64,000 nucleotides of DNA, taken from NCBI RefSeq assembly GCF_018687715.1, contig NC_056761.1, positions 18,345,001-18,409,000 on the forward strand. Direction: 5' to 3'. The notes beneath the pieces were generated by a model. It was given only the letters and a program-made list of their open reading frames with translations. It ran no database searches and had not been told where the DNA came from. The stretch's first letter is position 1; each line of letters starts with the position of its first letter. The position numbers and the translations under genes were made by a program. Source of the stretch: Carya illinoinensis (lineage: Eukaryota > Streptophyta > Magnoliopsida > Fagales > Juglandaceae). Positions 22,885-33,280 of the stretch are shown here, piece after piece.

Positions 22885-23083
22885 TATTCCTGATGCCAAT
22901 GGCGCACCTAAGTACTTCATTGGAAAAGAGCCCTCCGAGAAAGAAATAATTCTCAAAGCACTCATTTTTGAGCACCCGTAAAATACTTAGGGAAGAAATA
23001 GATGACTTTTCTTTACTCACAACCTGACTAGACCAATCTTCATTTTGAGCAAAAACATCCCTGATAACATGAAGCATCCGAGT
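22885..23083 (-). pseudogene. LINE-C fragment, part downstream of the RT catalytic box
   Basis: The minus strand encodes 'RMLHVIRDVFAQNEDWSSQ', 'VVSKEKSS' and, in another frame, 'RIISFSEGSFPMKYLGAPL', which together are the segment that follows the YADD box in plant LINEs. It continues the RT piece found at 33995-34437 and is separated from it by about 10.9 kb of younger insertions. Frameshifts are present; homology ends near 22885. Confidence 0.75.
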
Positions 23084-23283
23084 CGGATTTTTTCAGGCCC
23101 GATCCAGAACCTGGATAACAGGATTCCGGTTCAGGTTTTCAGTCCAAATTTGATCTGGGCCGAAACCCTCATTACAAAAACCGGGACAAATCTGGGTACG
23201 GTTATGAAATCCGGGTTCCAGGTTTAAAACCCAGTACCTAGGTTATATATATAAAACAACCCGATTAACTTCAACCCTACCTC
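23084..23283 (+). mobile_element. Unidentified nested element, left part, with promoter-like TATA
   Basis: This 200-bp piece lies between LINE-C and Gypsy-1. It is rich in ACCCGG/CCGGGT-type words ('CCGGGACAAATCTGGGTAC', 'ATCCGGGTTCCAGG'), as is the far right end of the element at 33815-33990. A strong TATA string (23244-23255) lies 24 bp before the Gypsy-1 target site. With Gypsy-1 removed, the (CT)n leader would follow directly, as in a plant core promoter. Confidence 0.5.
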
Positions 23284-24964
23284 TGTGACGCCCCCAAATC
23301 CCCACGTACGAACACGGAAAAATCGAGACGTCTGGATGATGACATCACGGGTCATCACCCTATCGACGTGTGCCAAGTGTGTGTATAAGCAACGAATGTG
23401 TACGAGAAAAACGCAGCGAAAAGCAAGTCAATAACTAAGTACCAAAATTTTTTTTCTTGTTTAATACAAAGCTGTTCAACACATACTTAAATAAATATTA
23501 CAAAACACAAACATAAATTTAAACCAAATATAAAACATAACATCAGCATCCCGGCGGAGCCGCATGCTCGGGCTCAGCCTCCTCCTCCTCATCCTCGATC
23601 TCTGCACCAAAATCTACGGTACCAAAAATGCTGCTGCAAGTAAGTAAACTCCAAACACCACTAGATAAAAGTATATAAAACTCAAATAATATGCGTGAAA
23701 GAAAAACCAATGCACATGCGCCATAAAACCATAATTTTTCCACGTACGCCAAAAACCCATTTGGCCCACAAAAACATATCCTTAAAACCAAGTCTCGCCA
23801 TTATCCCAGATAATGGCCCAAACCACCATTTTTCTAGAAAATGGATCAAAAGCCTCGAAAACCAAACATCGTCATTTTTCCAGAAAATGGCCCACATCCA
23901 AAAATCATAACAACAAACCGGTTATGCATGCACCATGATCTCCCCTAGGGATCATCCGCACACCCTGGCTCTGTGCCACACCGCAGGTAACGACTACGCA
24001 TGTGACACCTAAATGAGCGATACCCAGACTCGCGCCCCGGGCGTACCTGGCTAGGCCATCCTCTAGTCCCCGCCACTCTAGGGACCACGGAGTCGACACG
24101 ACAGCGTTACCGTATCGTGCGATCCTGTCGTCGCCCTGCGACAACCCAGGGGATGTCACTCAGTTTTATCCACTCCTGAGTGACCAGAGGAGCTCTACCG
24201 AGATAATAACCCATCCCGGCTTGGGCTCGTGAGACACACGCACCCAAAACCATTTACGCCAATAAAACGAGATTTTCTCGATTAAAACAATATGCACATA
24301 AACACAATATGCAACACACACCTCATGGCTCAAATAATCAAGCATACACAAACCAGCAAAACCAAGCACTCCGTCCTCAATCCATTCGACCCCCAAACTT
24401 CTCGGACTCAGTCCGAAATCAGCCAACCAACAACAATTAATTATTGAAAGAGAAAAATATATTTAAATCTAAAAGTAGGGTTTGGAAAATACTTACAGCG
24501 CTATATGGTATTTTTAGAAAACATGTGGCGTTGCAAACGGCGGAAGGAAAGCAACGTAACAGTGAAATTTCACTGTGGCCGTGGGTTGTAAAATACCCAC
24601 TTTTGAATGGAGTTTGCCGTGGGTGGCGGCGAAAACGGCGGTTGATGGCTGGATTTCCCAAAATGAAAAGCTAGCTCGTGGGAGCTGTTCTGGTGACTAT
24701 TAGAGGCCGGAAATGGGTGGGTTAGGACGACAAGGAGTCGGTGATGAAGTGGTGAAGAGGTGGTGGCCGGAGGTGGAGCGACGGCGGCGGATCGGAGCAA
24801 AATCCGTGAGGCTTGCTGGGCTTTTTTTGGCCAAACGGCGGCTCCGTTGGCGGTGAAAATTGGTGCGGTGGTTCACCGGAGGGAGGGGAAGATTTTGGTG
24901 GGGGTCATGTGCCGCACGGTGGCCGGCGGCGGTGGGTCTGGGCAGAAGAAATTTCAGGCGTGGG

Positions 24965-25037
<73 letters not shown>

Positions 25038-25372
25038 GAACGGGGGGGTTACACGCGGGAAGGGGAGGGGAGAAAAGGAAGGAAAAAGAAAAAGAAAAAA
25101 AAGAAAAAGAAAGAAAAGCGAAAAAAGAGAAAAAGGAAAAAAGGGAAAAGAAAAGATGGAGGGAAGAAATGAGGTCCAATCCTCACTCTGGAAACTAAAA
25201 CAGATCCGCCGAAAACAACATTAGAAACCGTAAAACGACTAATTAAATTAAATACCACATCAAATAAATAAAAACCAATTAAAATAAATTAATTTAAAAT
25301 AAATAAACTAATATATTAACTAAATTAAAAACAACCCTTCAGTGAAAATACACGTAAAAGTGGGTCATCACA
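23284..25372 (-). repeat. Gypsy-1 3' LTR, full length
   Basis: It ends at TCATCACA before the purine tract. A (GA)n tract lies at 24969-25036. The long open frames on both strands at 24700-25250 arise from GA and AAAGA low complexity and are not genes. Confidence 0.92.
24969..25036. repeat. (GA)n microsatellite in the Gypsy-1 LTR
   Basis: About 34 pure GA units, followed by an A/G-rich AAAGA-type tract to about 25155. The internally deleted LTR at 30499-31088 lacks the (GA)n. Confidence 0.95.
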
Positions 25373-25384
25373 TCCTCCTCCCTT
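25373..25384 (-). other. Gypsy-1 polypurine tract
   Basis: The minus strand reads AAGGGAGGAGGA directly before the 3' LTR. Confidence 0.85.
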
Positions 25385-25491
25385 AAAAACAAATTTCGTC
25401 TTCGAAATTTGCAAGATCAACCACCAACTTAAAACAAGCCACATAAAATCACATAAACCAAATGCGACCAAGATTAAGAGACGTATCGTCT

Positions 25492-28400
25492 TTACTCAAA
25501 CAAGTATGGGTATTGTTCCCTCATGTCCGCTACTCGCTCCCAAGAGAAGTCTTGAGCTAACGGATCTCCCCATGCCACCTTAACCAAAGGTATCGTCTTG
25601 GACCTCAACTGTTGTTCCTTCCAATCCATGATCTGCGACGGAACAACCTCATAAGTGAGATCCGGTTGCAACTGAATACTCTCTGGGTTGACAAAGCGTG
25701 GCTCTTGTAGTCCAAAGCTCTTCTTCAAGGACGATACGTGGAAGACATCATGAATATCCGCAAAATACTCTGGCAAAGCAACTCTATAGGCGACGGGCCC
25801 TACCTTCTCCAGAATCTGAAAAGGGCTGACATACCTCGGATCCAGTTTCCTCTTCTTACCAAAACGCTTAACACCTCTCGTGGGAGAGACTTTGAGGTAA
25901 ACCCAATCACCTTCTTCAAAAGATAACTCTCTTCTCCTGGTATCAGCGTAGCTTTTCTGGCGACTTTGAGCTGCCGCCATTTTATCTCTGATGATCCAAA
26001 CTTGGCTCTGCATCTCTTGAATTATTTCGGGTCCAATTATCCTACTCTCCCCGACTTCATCCCAACACAAGGGCGATCTGTACTTCCTCCCGTAAAGAGC
26101 TTCATAGGGAGCCATCTGAATGGTTGCATGGAAGCTGTTATTATATGCAAACTCTATGAGCAACAAATGGTTTTCCCAACTCCATTGAAATTCCATGACA
26201 CACGCTCGCAACATGTCTTCAAGGGTCTGAATGGTGCGCTCCGATTGGCCGTCTGTCTGTGGGTGGTAAGCAGTATTGAACTTCAACTTAGTACCCAAAG
26301 CTGCCTGCAAACTCTTCCAGAACTGCGACGTGAACCTTGGGTCTCGATCCGACACTATACTCTTTGGTATGCCGTGCAGCCACAATATTTCTTTCACGTA
26401 CAAGCATGTCAACTTACCCAAGGAATTGGTGTTATTAACAGGCAAGAAATGACCACTCTTCGTTAACCGGTCAACAATCACCCAAACAGAATTTTTCCCA
26501 CTAGGCATTCTCGGCAAACCCACTACAAAGTCCTTCGTGATGTCATCCCATTTCCACTCAGGAATAGGGAAGGGTTGGAGCATACCTGCGGGTCTTTGAT
26601 GCTCGGCCTTCACTTGACGGCATGTGTGGCATTTCTCAACATATAAGGCAATATCCCTCTTCATTCTATCCCACCAATAATTTTTCTTCAAGTCCCGATA
26701 CATCTTTGTACTGCCGGGATGAACTGAATAAGGGGTCACATGAGCTTCTGCCATGATCCGCTCCTTCAATTTTGAATCTTTGGGGACCACTCTGCGATCT
26801 CGGAACTGAAGTATTCCATATTTATTCATGTTATAATGCAACGGCCCTCGAGATTTTCTGACTCTTTTTCTGATATTCAGCAGCTTCAGATCCTTCCTTT
26901 GAAGAGTCTTCAATTCTTCAAAATCAATTACCCGAATATCAAGAACTGAAGATAAAATCTCTTCTTGCTGCGAACTCTCAATAAGGAGCCTTCTCATCCC
27001 ACAGAGCAAAGAATCCAATTCCGACAGCTCTGCTTCCTCTTCCAAGTGCAATTTTCGGCTCAAAGCATCAGCAACTATATTGGCCTTCCCCAGATGGTAC
27101 TTGATCTCACACTGGTAGTCATTGATTAGCTCTAGCCATCGCCTCTGCCTCATGTTCAGATTTTTGTACGAAAACAAATGCTTCAAACTCTTGTGATCAG
27201 TGTATACCTCGCAAGCTTCCCAATACAAGAAGTGCCGCCAGATCTTGAGAGCAAAAACAATCGCAGCCAATTCTAAATCGTGCGTCGGATAATTCTTCTC
27301 ATGGTCCTTTAGCTGACGAGATGCATAGGTAACAACCCGTCCTTCCTGCATAAGGACACAACCCAAACCAAACTTAGACGCATCACTGAAGACTACGAAT
27401 GGCTTATGCGGTTCTGGAAGCGCTAACACTGGTGCCGTCGTCAACCTGTTCTTTAATTCTTGGAAGCTTCTCTCACACTTATCTGACCAAACAAATTCTG
27501 CATTCTTCCGATTCAAAGCTGTGAGAGGTCCGGATGGGCGAGCAAATCCCTCCACAAATCTTTGGTAATATCCGGCAAGCCCCAAGAAACTCCGGATCTC
27601 GCGCACTGTAGTTGGACGCTGCCATGACAAAATGGCTTCCACCTTACTAGGATCAATGGCCACTCCGACTCGGGAAATCACATGCCCAAGAAATCTAACT
27701 TCCTCCAACCAGAATTCACACTTGTTGAGCTTAGCGTACAACTGGTGTTCCCTCAATTTCCCAAGTACCAGATGAAGATGATACACATGCTCTTCAACAT
27801 CTCGAGAATAAATCAGAATATCATCAATGAGTACTACCACAAAGGAATCCAGGTAAGGTCGAAATATTCGATTCATTAAATCCATAAAAGCAGCAGGGGC
27901 ATTAGCTAGCCCAAACAGCATTACCTTAAATTCATAATGCCCATATCTCGACCTAAAAGCAGTTTTGGGCACATTCTTGTCTCTGATCCTCAGCTGGTAG
28001 TATCCCGACCTCAAATCAATCTTCGAGAACACAGCTGCTCTTTGAAGCTGATCAAATAAATCATCTATCCGTGGGAGAGGATATTTATTTTTGATGGTCA
28101 CCTTATTTAATTCCTGATAATCGATACACATACGGAGGGTTCCATCTTTCTTTTTAACAAACAAAACTGGTGCACCCCACGACAACGTACTAGGTTGAAT
28201 AAATCCCTTATCTACCAGCTCTTGCAACTGAGTCTTCAACTCTTTTAATCCAGCCGGTGCCATACGATAAGGAGCTTTATGTACAGGAGCCGCTCCAGGT
28301 TCCAAGTCTATAACAAACTCAATTTCTCAAATAGGGGGTAGTCCAGGCAAGTCATCCACAAACACATTGGGAAATTCTTCCACAACTGGAATGTTTACCA

Positions 28401-28874
28401 AAGACTTCTTCTCGGACGGCGTGGACACCATCTGGACTAAGAAGTCTTCCGCTCCCCATGCAATCTCTCTTCTTGCTTGAATTGCCGATATAATTACCGG
28501 CTTTTCTTTTAACTTAGTCCCCGCAAATTCCAAACAATCACCATCTGGAAGCTGAAAGGTAATTACCCGACTTCTGCAATTAATACTCGCAGAATATCGG
28601 TATAGCCAATCCATCCCGATGATGATATCAAAACCCAACAGCTTAAACACCACCAAATCAACATCCAAGAACCTTCCATCAAAATTTAACGAGCATCCCA
28701 ACGCAACCTTGGAGCACCACACCATTTCACCATCGGGTAAAGCCACTACTAATGACTTTGGCAAAGGTTCCGTGACCAAAATACACAGCCGCGCAAACGT
28801 GGAAGATACAAATGACTGTGAAGCACCGGAATCAAACAAAGTGCAAGCATAAAACTCATACAAACGGACTCTCC
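25492..28874 (-). pseudogene. Gypsy-1 protease-RT-RNase H-integrase-chromodomain frame, one stop
   Basis: From the putative splice acceptor at 28874 the frame runs to TAA at 25492, broken only by TGA at 28327-28329. Protease: 'ACTLFDSGASQSFVSS' near 28840. The 937-codon part (ATG 28305) holds RT with '[18 protein letters not shown]' (~56-73) and '[11 protein letters not shown]' (~160); RNase H with '[15 protein letters not shown]' (~310); integrase zinc motif '[17 protein letters not shown]' (~575) and core '[11 protein letters not shown]', '[16 protein letters not shown]', '[18 protein letters not shown]'; and a chromodomain-like end '[20 protein letters not shown]'. Catalytic residues are present. 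The stop falls in the protease-RT linker. Confidence 0.94.
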
Positions 28875-28977
28875 CTGAACCAAACACATAACCCATGAAA
28901 TCCAAAAAAAAACAAAGGAGAAACCAAATACACCAAAAATTAAATCCAACATAAAATTAAATTAAATTAATCCATAC
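28875..28977 (-). other. Candidate 103-nt intron between gag and protease (Gypsy-1)
   Basis: On the minus strand Gag reads through 'THDAGVII', then ATAG|GTATGG; unspliced translation stops at 28967-28969. The segment is T-rich and ends TTTGGTTCAG|GG. Joining 28978 to 28874 makes a glycine codon and continues in frame into 'RVRLYEFYACTLFDSG', the protease. Donor, acceptor, base composition and frame all fit a plant intron. Gypsy-2 has the same structure at 40322-40419. Ogre elements are known to splice between gag-pro and pol; here the position is before the protease. Confidence 0.72.
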
Positions 28978-30189
28978 CTATAATTACTCCAGCATCATGG
29001 GTCGCTGGTGCCTCATCATCCACATCTCCGGGTGTGACAGCATAAACCCGGGCTTGCACTGCTTGCCTTGGATTTGTTCTTCCACCGCGTCTACCTCCAC
29101 GGCTTCCTTGAACTGGTCTTGGACACTCTCGGGCAAAGTGACCCTGCTGGCCATAATTATAACATTGAGCCCCACCAGAAGGGCACTCACCCACATGGGC
29201 TCTATTACAAACTCCGCAAACAGGCACACGTCCTCCCATGCGAACACTTGAGGATGCTTGCGGTCGAGTTCCGGTTCGCTGAACAAATTTCTGAGGCTAA
29301 CCCGAGCTGCTTCCTTCACCAAAAAAACTCCGCCTCTTATGCCCTGGAGGGGAGCCCATACTCAGATTATTCTCTCACTCCACAAGGGTGGCCACATCTA
29401 CTAAGTCCCAAAAAGTGGATATCCGGTGACTGACCACCATACAGCGTATGTCAGGGCGTAGTCCCTCCTGAAAATGCTCAGCTCGCATCTCCTCTGTAGC
29501 GATGAGGTGGGGAGCAAACCGCCCAAGTTCAATAAATCTTCGGGCGTATTGTTCCACTGTCGTGCTCCCTTGAACCAAATTTGAGAACTCTCTTGCCCTT
29601 TGCTTCCTTACAGATGCGGGAAAGAAACGGTCCTTAAATTCTTTCTTGAAGCACTGCCAGGTCACAGCGGCGAAAGATCCCAATTCTGATTCAGCATCAC
29701 TCTCTTGGTATCCCACCAATCAGAAGCGGTGCCTTGCAACAGATAGCTGGCGTAGACTACTTGTTGCACCTCGGTGCAACCACACACCTCAAAAGTTCTT
29801 TCCAAGTCCTTGATCCACTTTCCAGCCTGAAGTGGATCCTCTTCTCCAATGAAGTGTGGGGTCCTATGCGCCAGAAAGCGCTCATAGATGCATCAGGCTT
29901 GCACCATGCTACTAGATCCTCCCGGGTAAAGCCAAGGCCCTCCCTGATATGGCCAAGGACCTCCTGGTTGCGGCCAAAGTCCTCCTTGTTGCGGACAAGG
30001 CCCTCCTTGTGGCGGCCAGGGACCCCCTTGTTGTGGCCAAGGTCCTCCTGGTTGTGGCCAAGGCCCTGCCTACTGTGGCCTAAAATTTTGCTGCATAAAC
30101 TCCGTCATCTGCCGTATTGCTTGGGCTATAGAGTCATCTCTTGATGTATTGTCCCGTGCCTCCTGAGTAGATTTCCTTGGTCTCACCAT
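28967..30189 (-). pseudogene. Gypsy-1 gag, broken
   Basis: ATG 30189 (MVRPRKSTQEARDNTSRD) begins Gag. TAG at 30070-30072 is followed by a run of GPWPQQG-like repeats. A one-base deletion near 29696, judged against Gypsy-2, shifts the frame, and TGA at 29375-29377 ends the Retrotrans_gag core ('RFFPASVRKQRAREFSNLVQ'). The zinc knuckle near 29150 reads 'CYNYGQQGHFAREC', with the second Cys changed to Tyr; Gypsy-2 keeps CYNCGQQGHFAREC. Unspliced Gag ends at 28967. Confidence 0.88.
29935..30070 (-). repeat. 21-bp tandem repeats encoding GPWPQQG-type units in gag (Gypsy-1)
   Basis: About six or seven units of the plus-strand type 'GGCCAAGGTCCTCCTGGTTGT' give a Pro/Gln/Trp/Gly-rich stretch near the Gag N-terminus. 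The whole-unit period (7 codons) keeps the frame whatever the copy number. Confidence 0.85.
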
Positions 30190-30484
30190 TTTTCCTGCCA
30201 CCACAACCTTTGACCCCCTTTAAGAAAACAGAAACAAATAAAACCAACAACAAACAAAAATAAAAACCAAAGACTAACACCACAAAACAAGAAACAAAAA
30301 GAAACCAGCTTGCAAAAACATAACTAAATAAATAAAAACAAGCAAATAAGTTCAAAAAAATAAAACAAATAAAACAAATAAAACCAATCAAATAACAACT
30401 TTACTTAACATAATTTTTAAAACACAACCCTAAAAACATTCTGGTACTACCTATGGGATATGTGGTTTTACCCAGAGCCAAACC

Positions 30485-30496
30485 GCTCTGATACCA
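30485..30496 (-). other. Gypsy-1 primer binding site (initiator Met tRNA)
   Basis: The minus strand reads TGGTATCAGAGC, two bases inside the 5' LTR, as is usual for chromoviruses. Confidence 0.92.
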
Positions 30497-30498
30497 CC

Positions 30499-31088
30499 TG
30501 TGACGCCCCCAAATCCCCACGCACGAACACAGGAAAATCGAGACGTCCAAATGATGACATCACGGGTCATCACCCTATCGACGTGTGCCAAGTGTGTGTA
30601 TAAGCAACGAATGTGCACGAGAAAAACGCAGCGAAAAGCAAGTCAATAACTAAGTATCAGAATTTTTTTTCTTGTTTAATACAAAGCTATTCAACACATA
30701 CTTAAATAAATATTACAAAACACAAACATAAATTTAAACCAAATACAAAACATAACATCAGCATCCCGGCAGAGCCGCATCCTCGGACTCAGCCTCCTCC
30801 TCCTCATCCTCGATCTCTGCACCAAAATCTACGGTACCAAAAAGAGAAAAAGGAAAAATGGAAAAGAAAAGATGGAGGGAAGAAATGAGGTCCAATCCTC
30901 ACTCCGGAAACTAAAACAGATCCGCCGAAAACGACATTAGAAACCTTAAAACGACTAATTAAATTAAATACCGCATCAAATAAATAAAAACCAATTAAAA
31001 TACATTAATTTAAAATAAGTAAACTAATATATTAACTAAATTAAAAACAACCCTTCAGTGAAAATACACGTAAAAGCGGATCATCACA
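30499..31088 (-). repeat. Gypsy-1 5' LTR with a 1.5-kb internal deletion
   Basis: Bases 30499 to about 30840 match 23284-23625 of the other LTR, and about 30842-31088 match 25125-25372. The break lies at a shared A-run, so microhomology end-joining is likely. The missing part includes the (GA)n and most of the LTR centre. Confidence 0.9.

Positions 31089-31090
<2 letters not shown>

Positions 31091-31145
<55 letters not shown>
31091..31145. repeat. (CT)n microsatellite
   Basis: About 27 uninterrupted CT units right after the Gypsy-1 target site; a second short CT run is at 31441-31459. CT-rich leaders are common in plant genes. Confidence 0.95.
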
Positions 31146-31147
<2 letters not shown>

Positions 31148-32614
31148 CCGTAAGCCGCTTCTCTTCTCTGTCTAACTTTCCTCTCTCTTCTAAGTCCCAG
31201 CCAGAGCAGCAACTGCAGCACTGATTGACTCCTATTCCATGCTGCAACTGCCACTCAATCTCACTCCGGGCTCTACTCAGTTCCCGGTTGCCTTTCCCGT
31301 GGTCATGGCTCTGTGTCGGATTGGCTTCTTCAACGCATTGTTAATGCTTGTGTGGTCTTTGGGTTGGCCAGATCTACCATATTTTTTTGTATTTTTGAGG
31401 ATCTGGACGAGTTTTACTCTTTAGATTAGAAGCCCCCAAACCTCTCTCTCTCTCTCTAAGAGGAAACCCTAGCCACTACATCATGCCTTTGCTGTCGTTT
31501 TCTCTTGCTGGACCACTGCAGTGTTAATGACTGTCATTGCTCTCTCGCTGAATGTTTGGATCATCACCTTTGACAAAAACTGCTGCTAGCCAATTTGGGT
31601 TTGTTTTCTTCTCTTTGTTGAATATATTTTGTTCTCTTTTTGTTGATTTGGATATGTTTCGATGAGAATGTTTAGTATTTTTATGGTTGAGATTTGGATT
31701 TTTGATTTTGTAGTTTGCTGGTTTTCAAATCCTATAGCCAGTGACCATATGAATCTGTAATGAACTTGTACTAAGGCAAAAAATTCAGGTAAATTTTGGG
31801 CCCATGTTATTATAACGCCTCATAGTTGAATTCTGGGTCTGTTTTGTTCTATGATCAATGCTAGGTATAAAGTATATGTTGTTATTTTGCTAGATCTGCT
31901 CTTTTTGGTTAAACATGGTTTTTATTTTTTGAGCATTTTTGTTTTGATTATTCTGTTTCTAGTATTTTGTTTCTTCTATACTTTCTCTAAAGAAGATAGT
32001 GTTTGTATGAGATTTTTATTTTTGTTTTTTCTACTATATGGCAGTGCTCTGCATCTTGTTTTGATATAGTTTCTTTCTATCGCTTTGTATAGTGTAAATG
32101 ATATGTGCATTTAATCAATCATGTCTGTAATACATCTTTTTGTTTGGTAGATAAAGATTCCTATAATTGGTGGCATCTTGCCAACACAATTGTGTAGTTT
32201 TGATGTTTTAAGATATTGAAATACCCATTTATTTACTACTAGTTGTAAATATAAATAAGTTTTTATTCTAAGCTGACTTAGTAAACTCTCAAGCCTAATC
32301 TAACCTTACCTAGGTTTGGTTGGAAACCTCAATCCCTGGTAGCTCACAAAAGCTTGTGTGATTTGAGATGGCAAATGGAACGAACCAACTCATCATTCTT
32401 GTGTTGATGAGAGAAGGTTTCAAATGCTTTGGATAGTTTGGAGGTGAAAGCTTTTGTAATTTATCCTAAATTAAAAGAATGTTGGTTTGTCACATTCAAC
32501 CCTTGGTGACTATGGCCAGACTTCATCCCTCATGTTAACGATTTGAAATGCAGTTAGTGTGCTTCTTGCTTCTAGTCGTATAATGAGAAATTGTGCTTTA
32601 GTTTGATTGTACAG
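31146..32614 (+). other. Leader-like and T-rich intron-like stretch, no coding region proved
   Basis: The first 350 bp look like a CT-rich 5' leader, including 'GAGGAAACCCTAGCC' with a telo-box-type AAACCCTA. From about 31600 the sequence is strongly T-rich like a plant first intron. Small open frames (31239-31424, 31851-32069) show no domain. Confidence 0.4.
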
Positions 32615-33193
32615 ATTTTGATATCTGATTGCTGCTTGAAGTAGCTCATGACAGAGAGAAGGAGTTGCTTCTTGAAATAACTGAGTTGCAATGGAGGTAT
32701 TAACATCGATGCACCACATGCAGACTCAGTGATTAAATCACCCTTGACAGCTAACATTACCTGATCCTTTCTTTGTTACTTGTAGGCTTATATATGCTCA
32801 AGATGAGCTCCAAAAATTAAAAATAGAAAATGCTTAGGTTAATATATTACATAAATTTATCACATGCCTTAGTTTGTATACATTCTAACATGTCAGTTTC
32901 ACGTATGATTCCATTATCTAGCTGGTGCGCTCGGGTGGATATATAACAAATTTTCAATTTCAAGAATAATGACAAGTTTAGGGGAAACAAACAGAGATAC
33001 AATTACTAAGAGGTGTATCATTTACTACTACAGGTTTATATTATTGGTCATGTTATCTCTTCTTCTGAACTAACCATTAATTGTGTGATTTGTGCAGACT
33101 AAGGTTGATCTATTTGCTTCCCAGCCTAAGCCTACCATGGCTTCTTTAGTTTCTTCAGCAGTTGATCCTTTTGCTATCCTTGATCCCCATTAA
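32615..33193 (+). pseudogene. Three phase-compatible exons of an unrecognised gene
   Basis: Exon A 32615-32696 (acceptor TGTACAG, donor GAG|GTATTA) encodes '...EVAHDREKELLLEITELQW'. Exon B 32786-32837 (acceptor ACTTGTAG, donor TTAG|GTTAAT) encodes 'LIYAQDELQKLKIENA'. Exon C 33098-33193 (acceptor TTTGTGCAG) encodes 'TKVDLFASQPKPTMASLVSS' and then eleven further residues to TAA 33191-33193. Phases match at both joins. Exons A and B are strongly helical, coiled-coil-like. Stops occur in A (TGA) and at the end of B (TAG), so it is a pseudogene or a captured fragment. I do not recognise the protein. Confidence 0.5.
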
Positions 33194-33194
33194 C

Positions 33195-33280
33195 CATTAT
33201 TTGTAGCCTAGAATATTTTTATTGTATAATTTGTTGACATTATTTGCAGCTTAGAATATTTTTATTGTATTATTTGTTAA
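33195..33280. repeat. 43-bp tandem duplication
   Basis: Two copies (33195-33237, 33238-33280) of a unit starting CATTATTTG differ at about five positions. Confidence 0.8.

Larger units (their letters stand above)
23284..31088 (-). mobile_element. Gypsy-1: Ty3/gypsy chromovirus-like element
   Basis: LTR ends TGTGACGCCCCC...TCATCACA bound the element. The left copy (23284-25372, the 3' LTR) is 2089 bp; the right copy (30499-31088, the 5' LTR) has lost about 1.5 kb internally. A 5-bp duplication acctc (23279-23283, 31089-31093) is exact. Minus-strand order: primer site, gag, a candidate 103-nt intron, protease, RT, RNase H, integrase and a C-terminal chromodomain-like tail, then a purine tract. 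The order with integrase last plus the tail points to a Tekay/Del-type chromovirus. Pol has one stop only; gag has several lesions. Confidence 0.95.

Noticed and set aside
23045..23100. A perfect hAT terminal repeat or 8-bp duplication matching 33982-34002
   Set aside because: The left junction lacks the AGGGGTGTTCA motif and candidate 8-bp duplications agree at only about five positions, so the hAT call is left as a suggestion.
24700..25258. Overlapping 60-160 residue frames on both strands rich in Arg-Glu or Ser-Leu
   Set aside because: They are translations of the (GA)n and AAAGA tracts inside the Gypsy-1 LTR.
29734..30144. Plus-strand 136-residue frame with 'LLWPRP'-type repeats (also 41408-41689)
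   Set aside because: Antisense shadow of the 21-bp Gag repeats.
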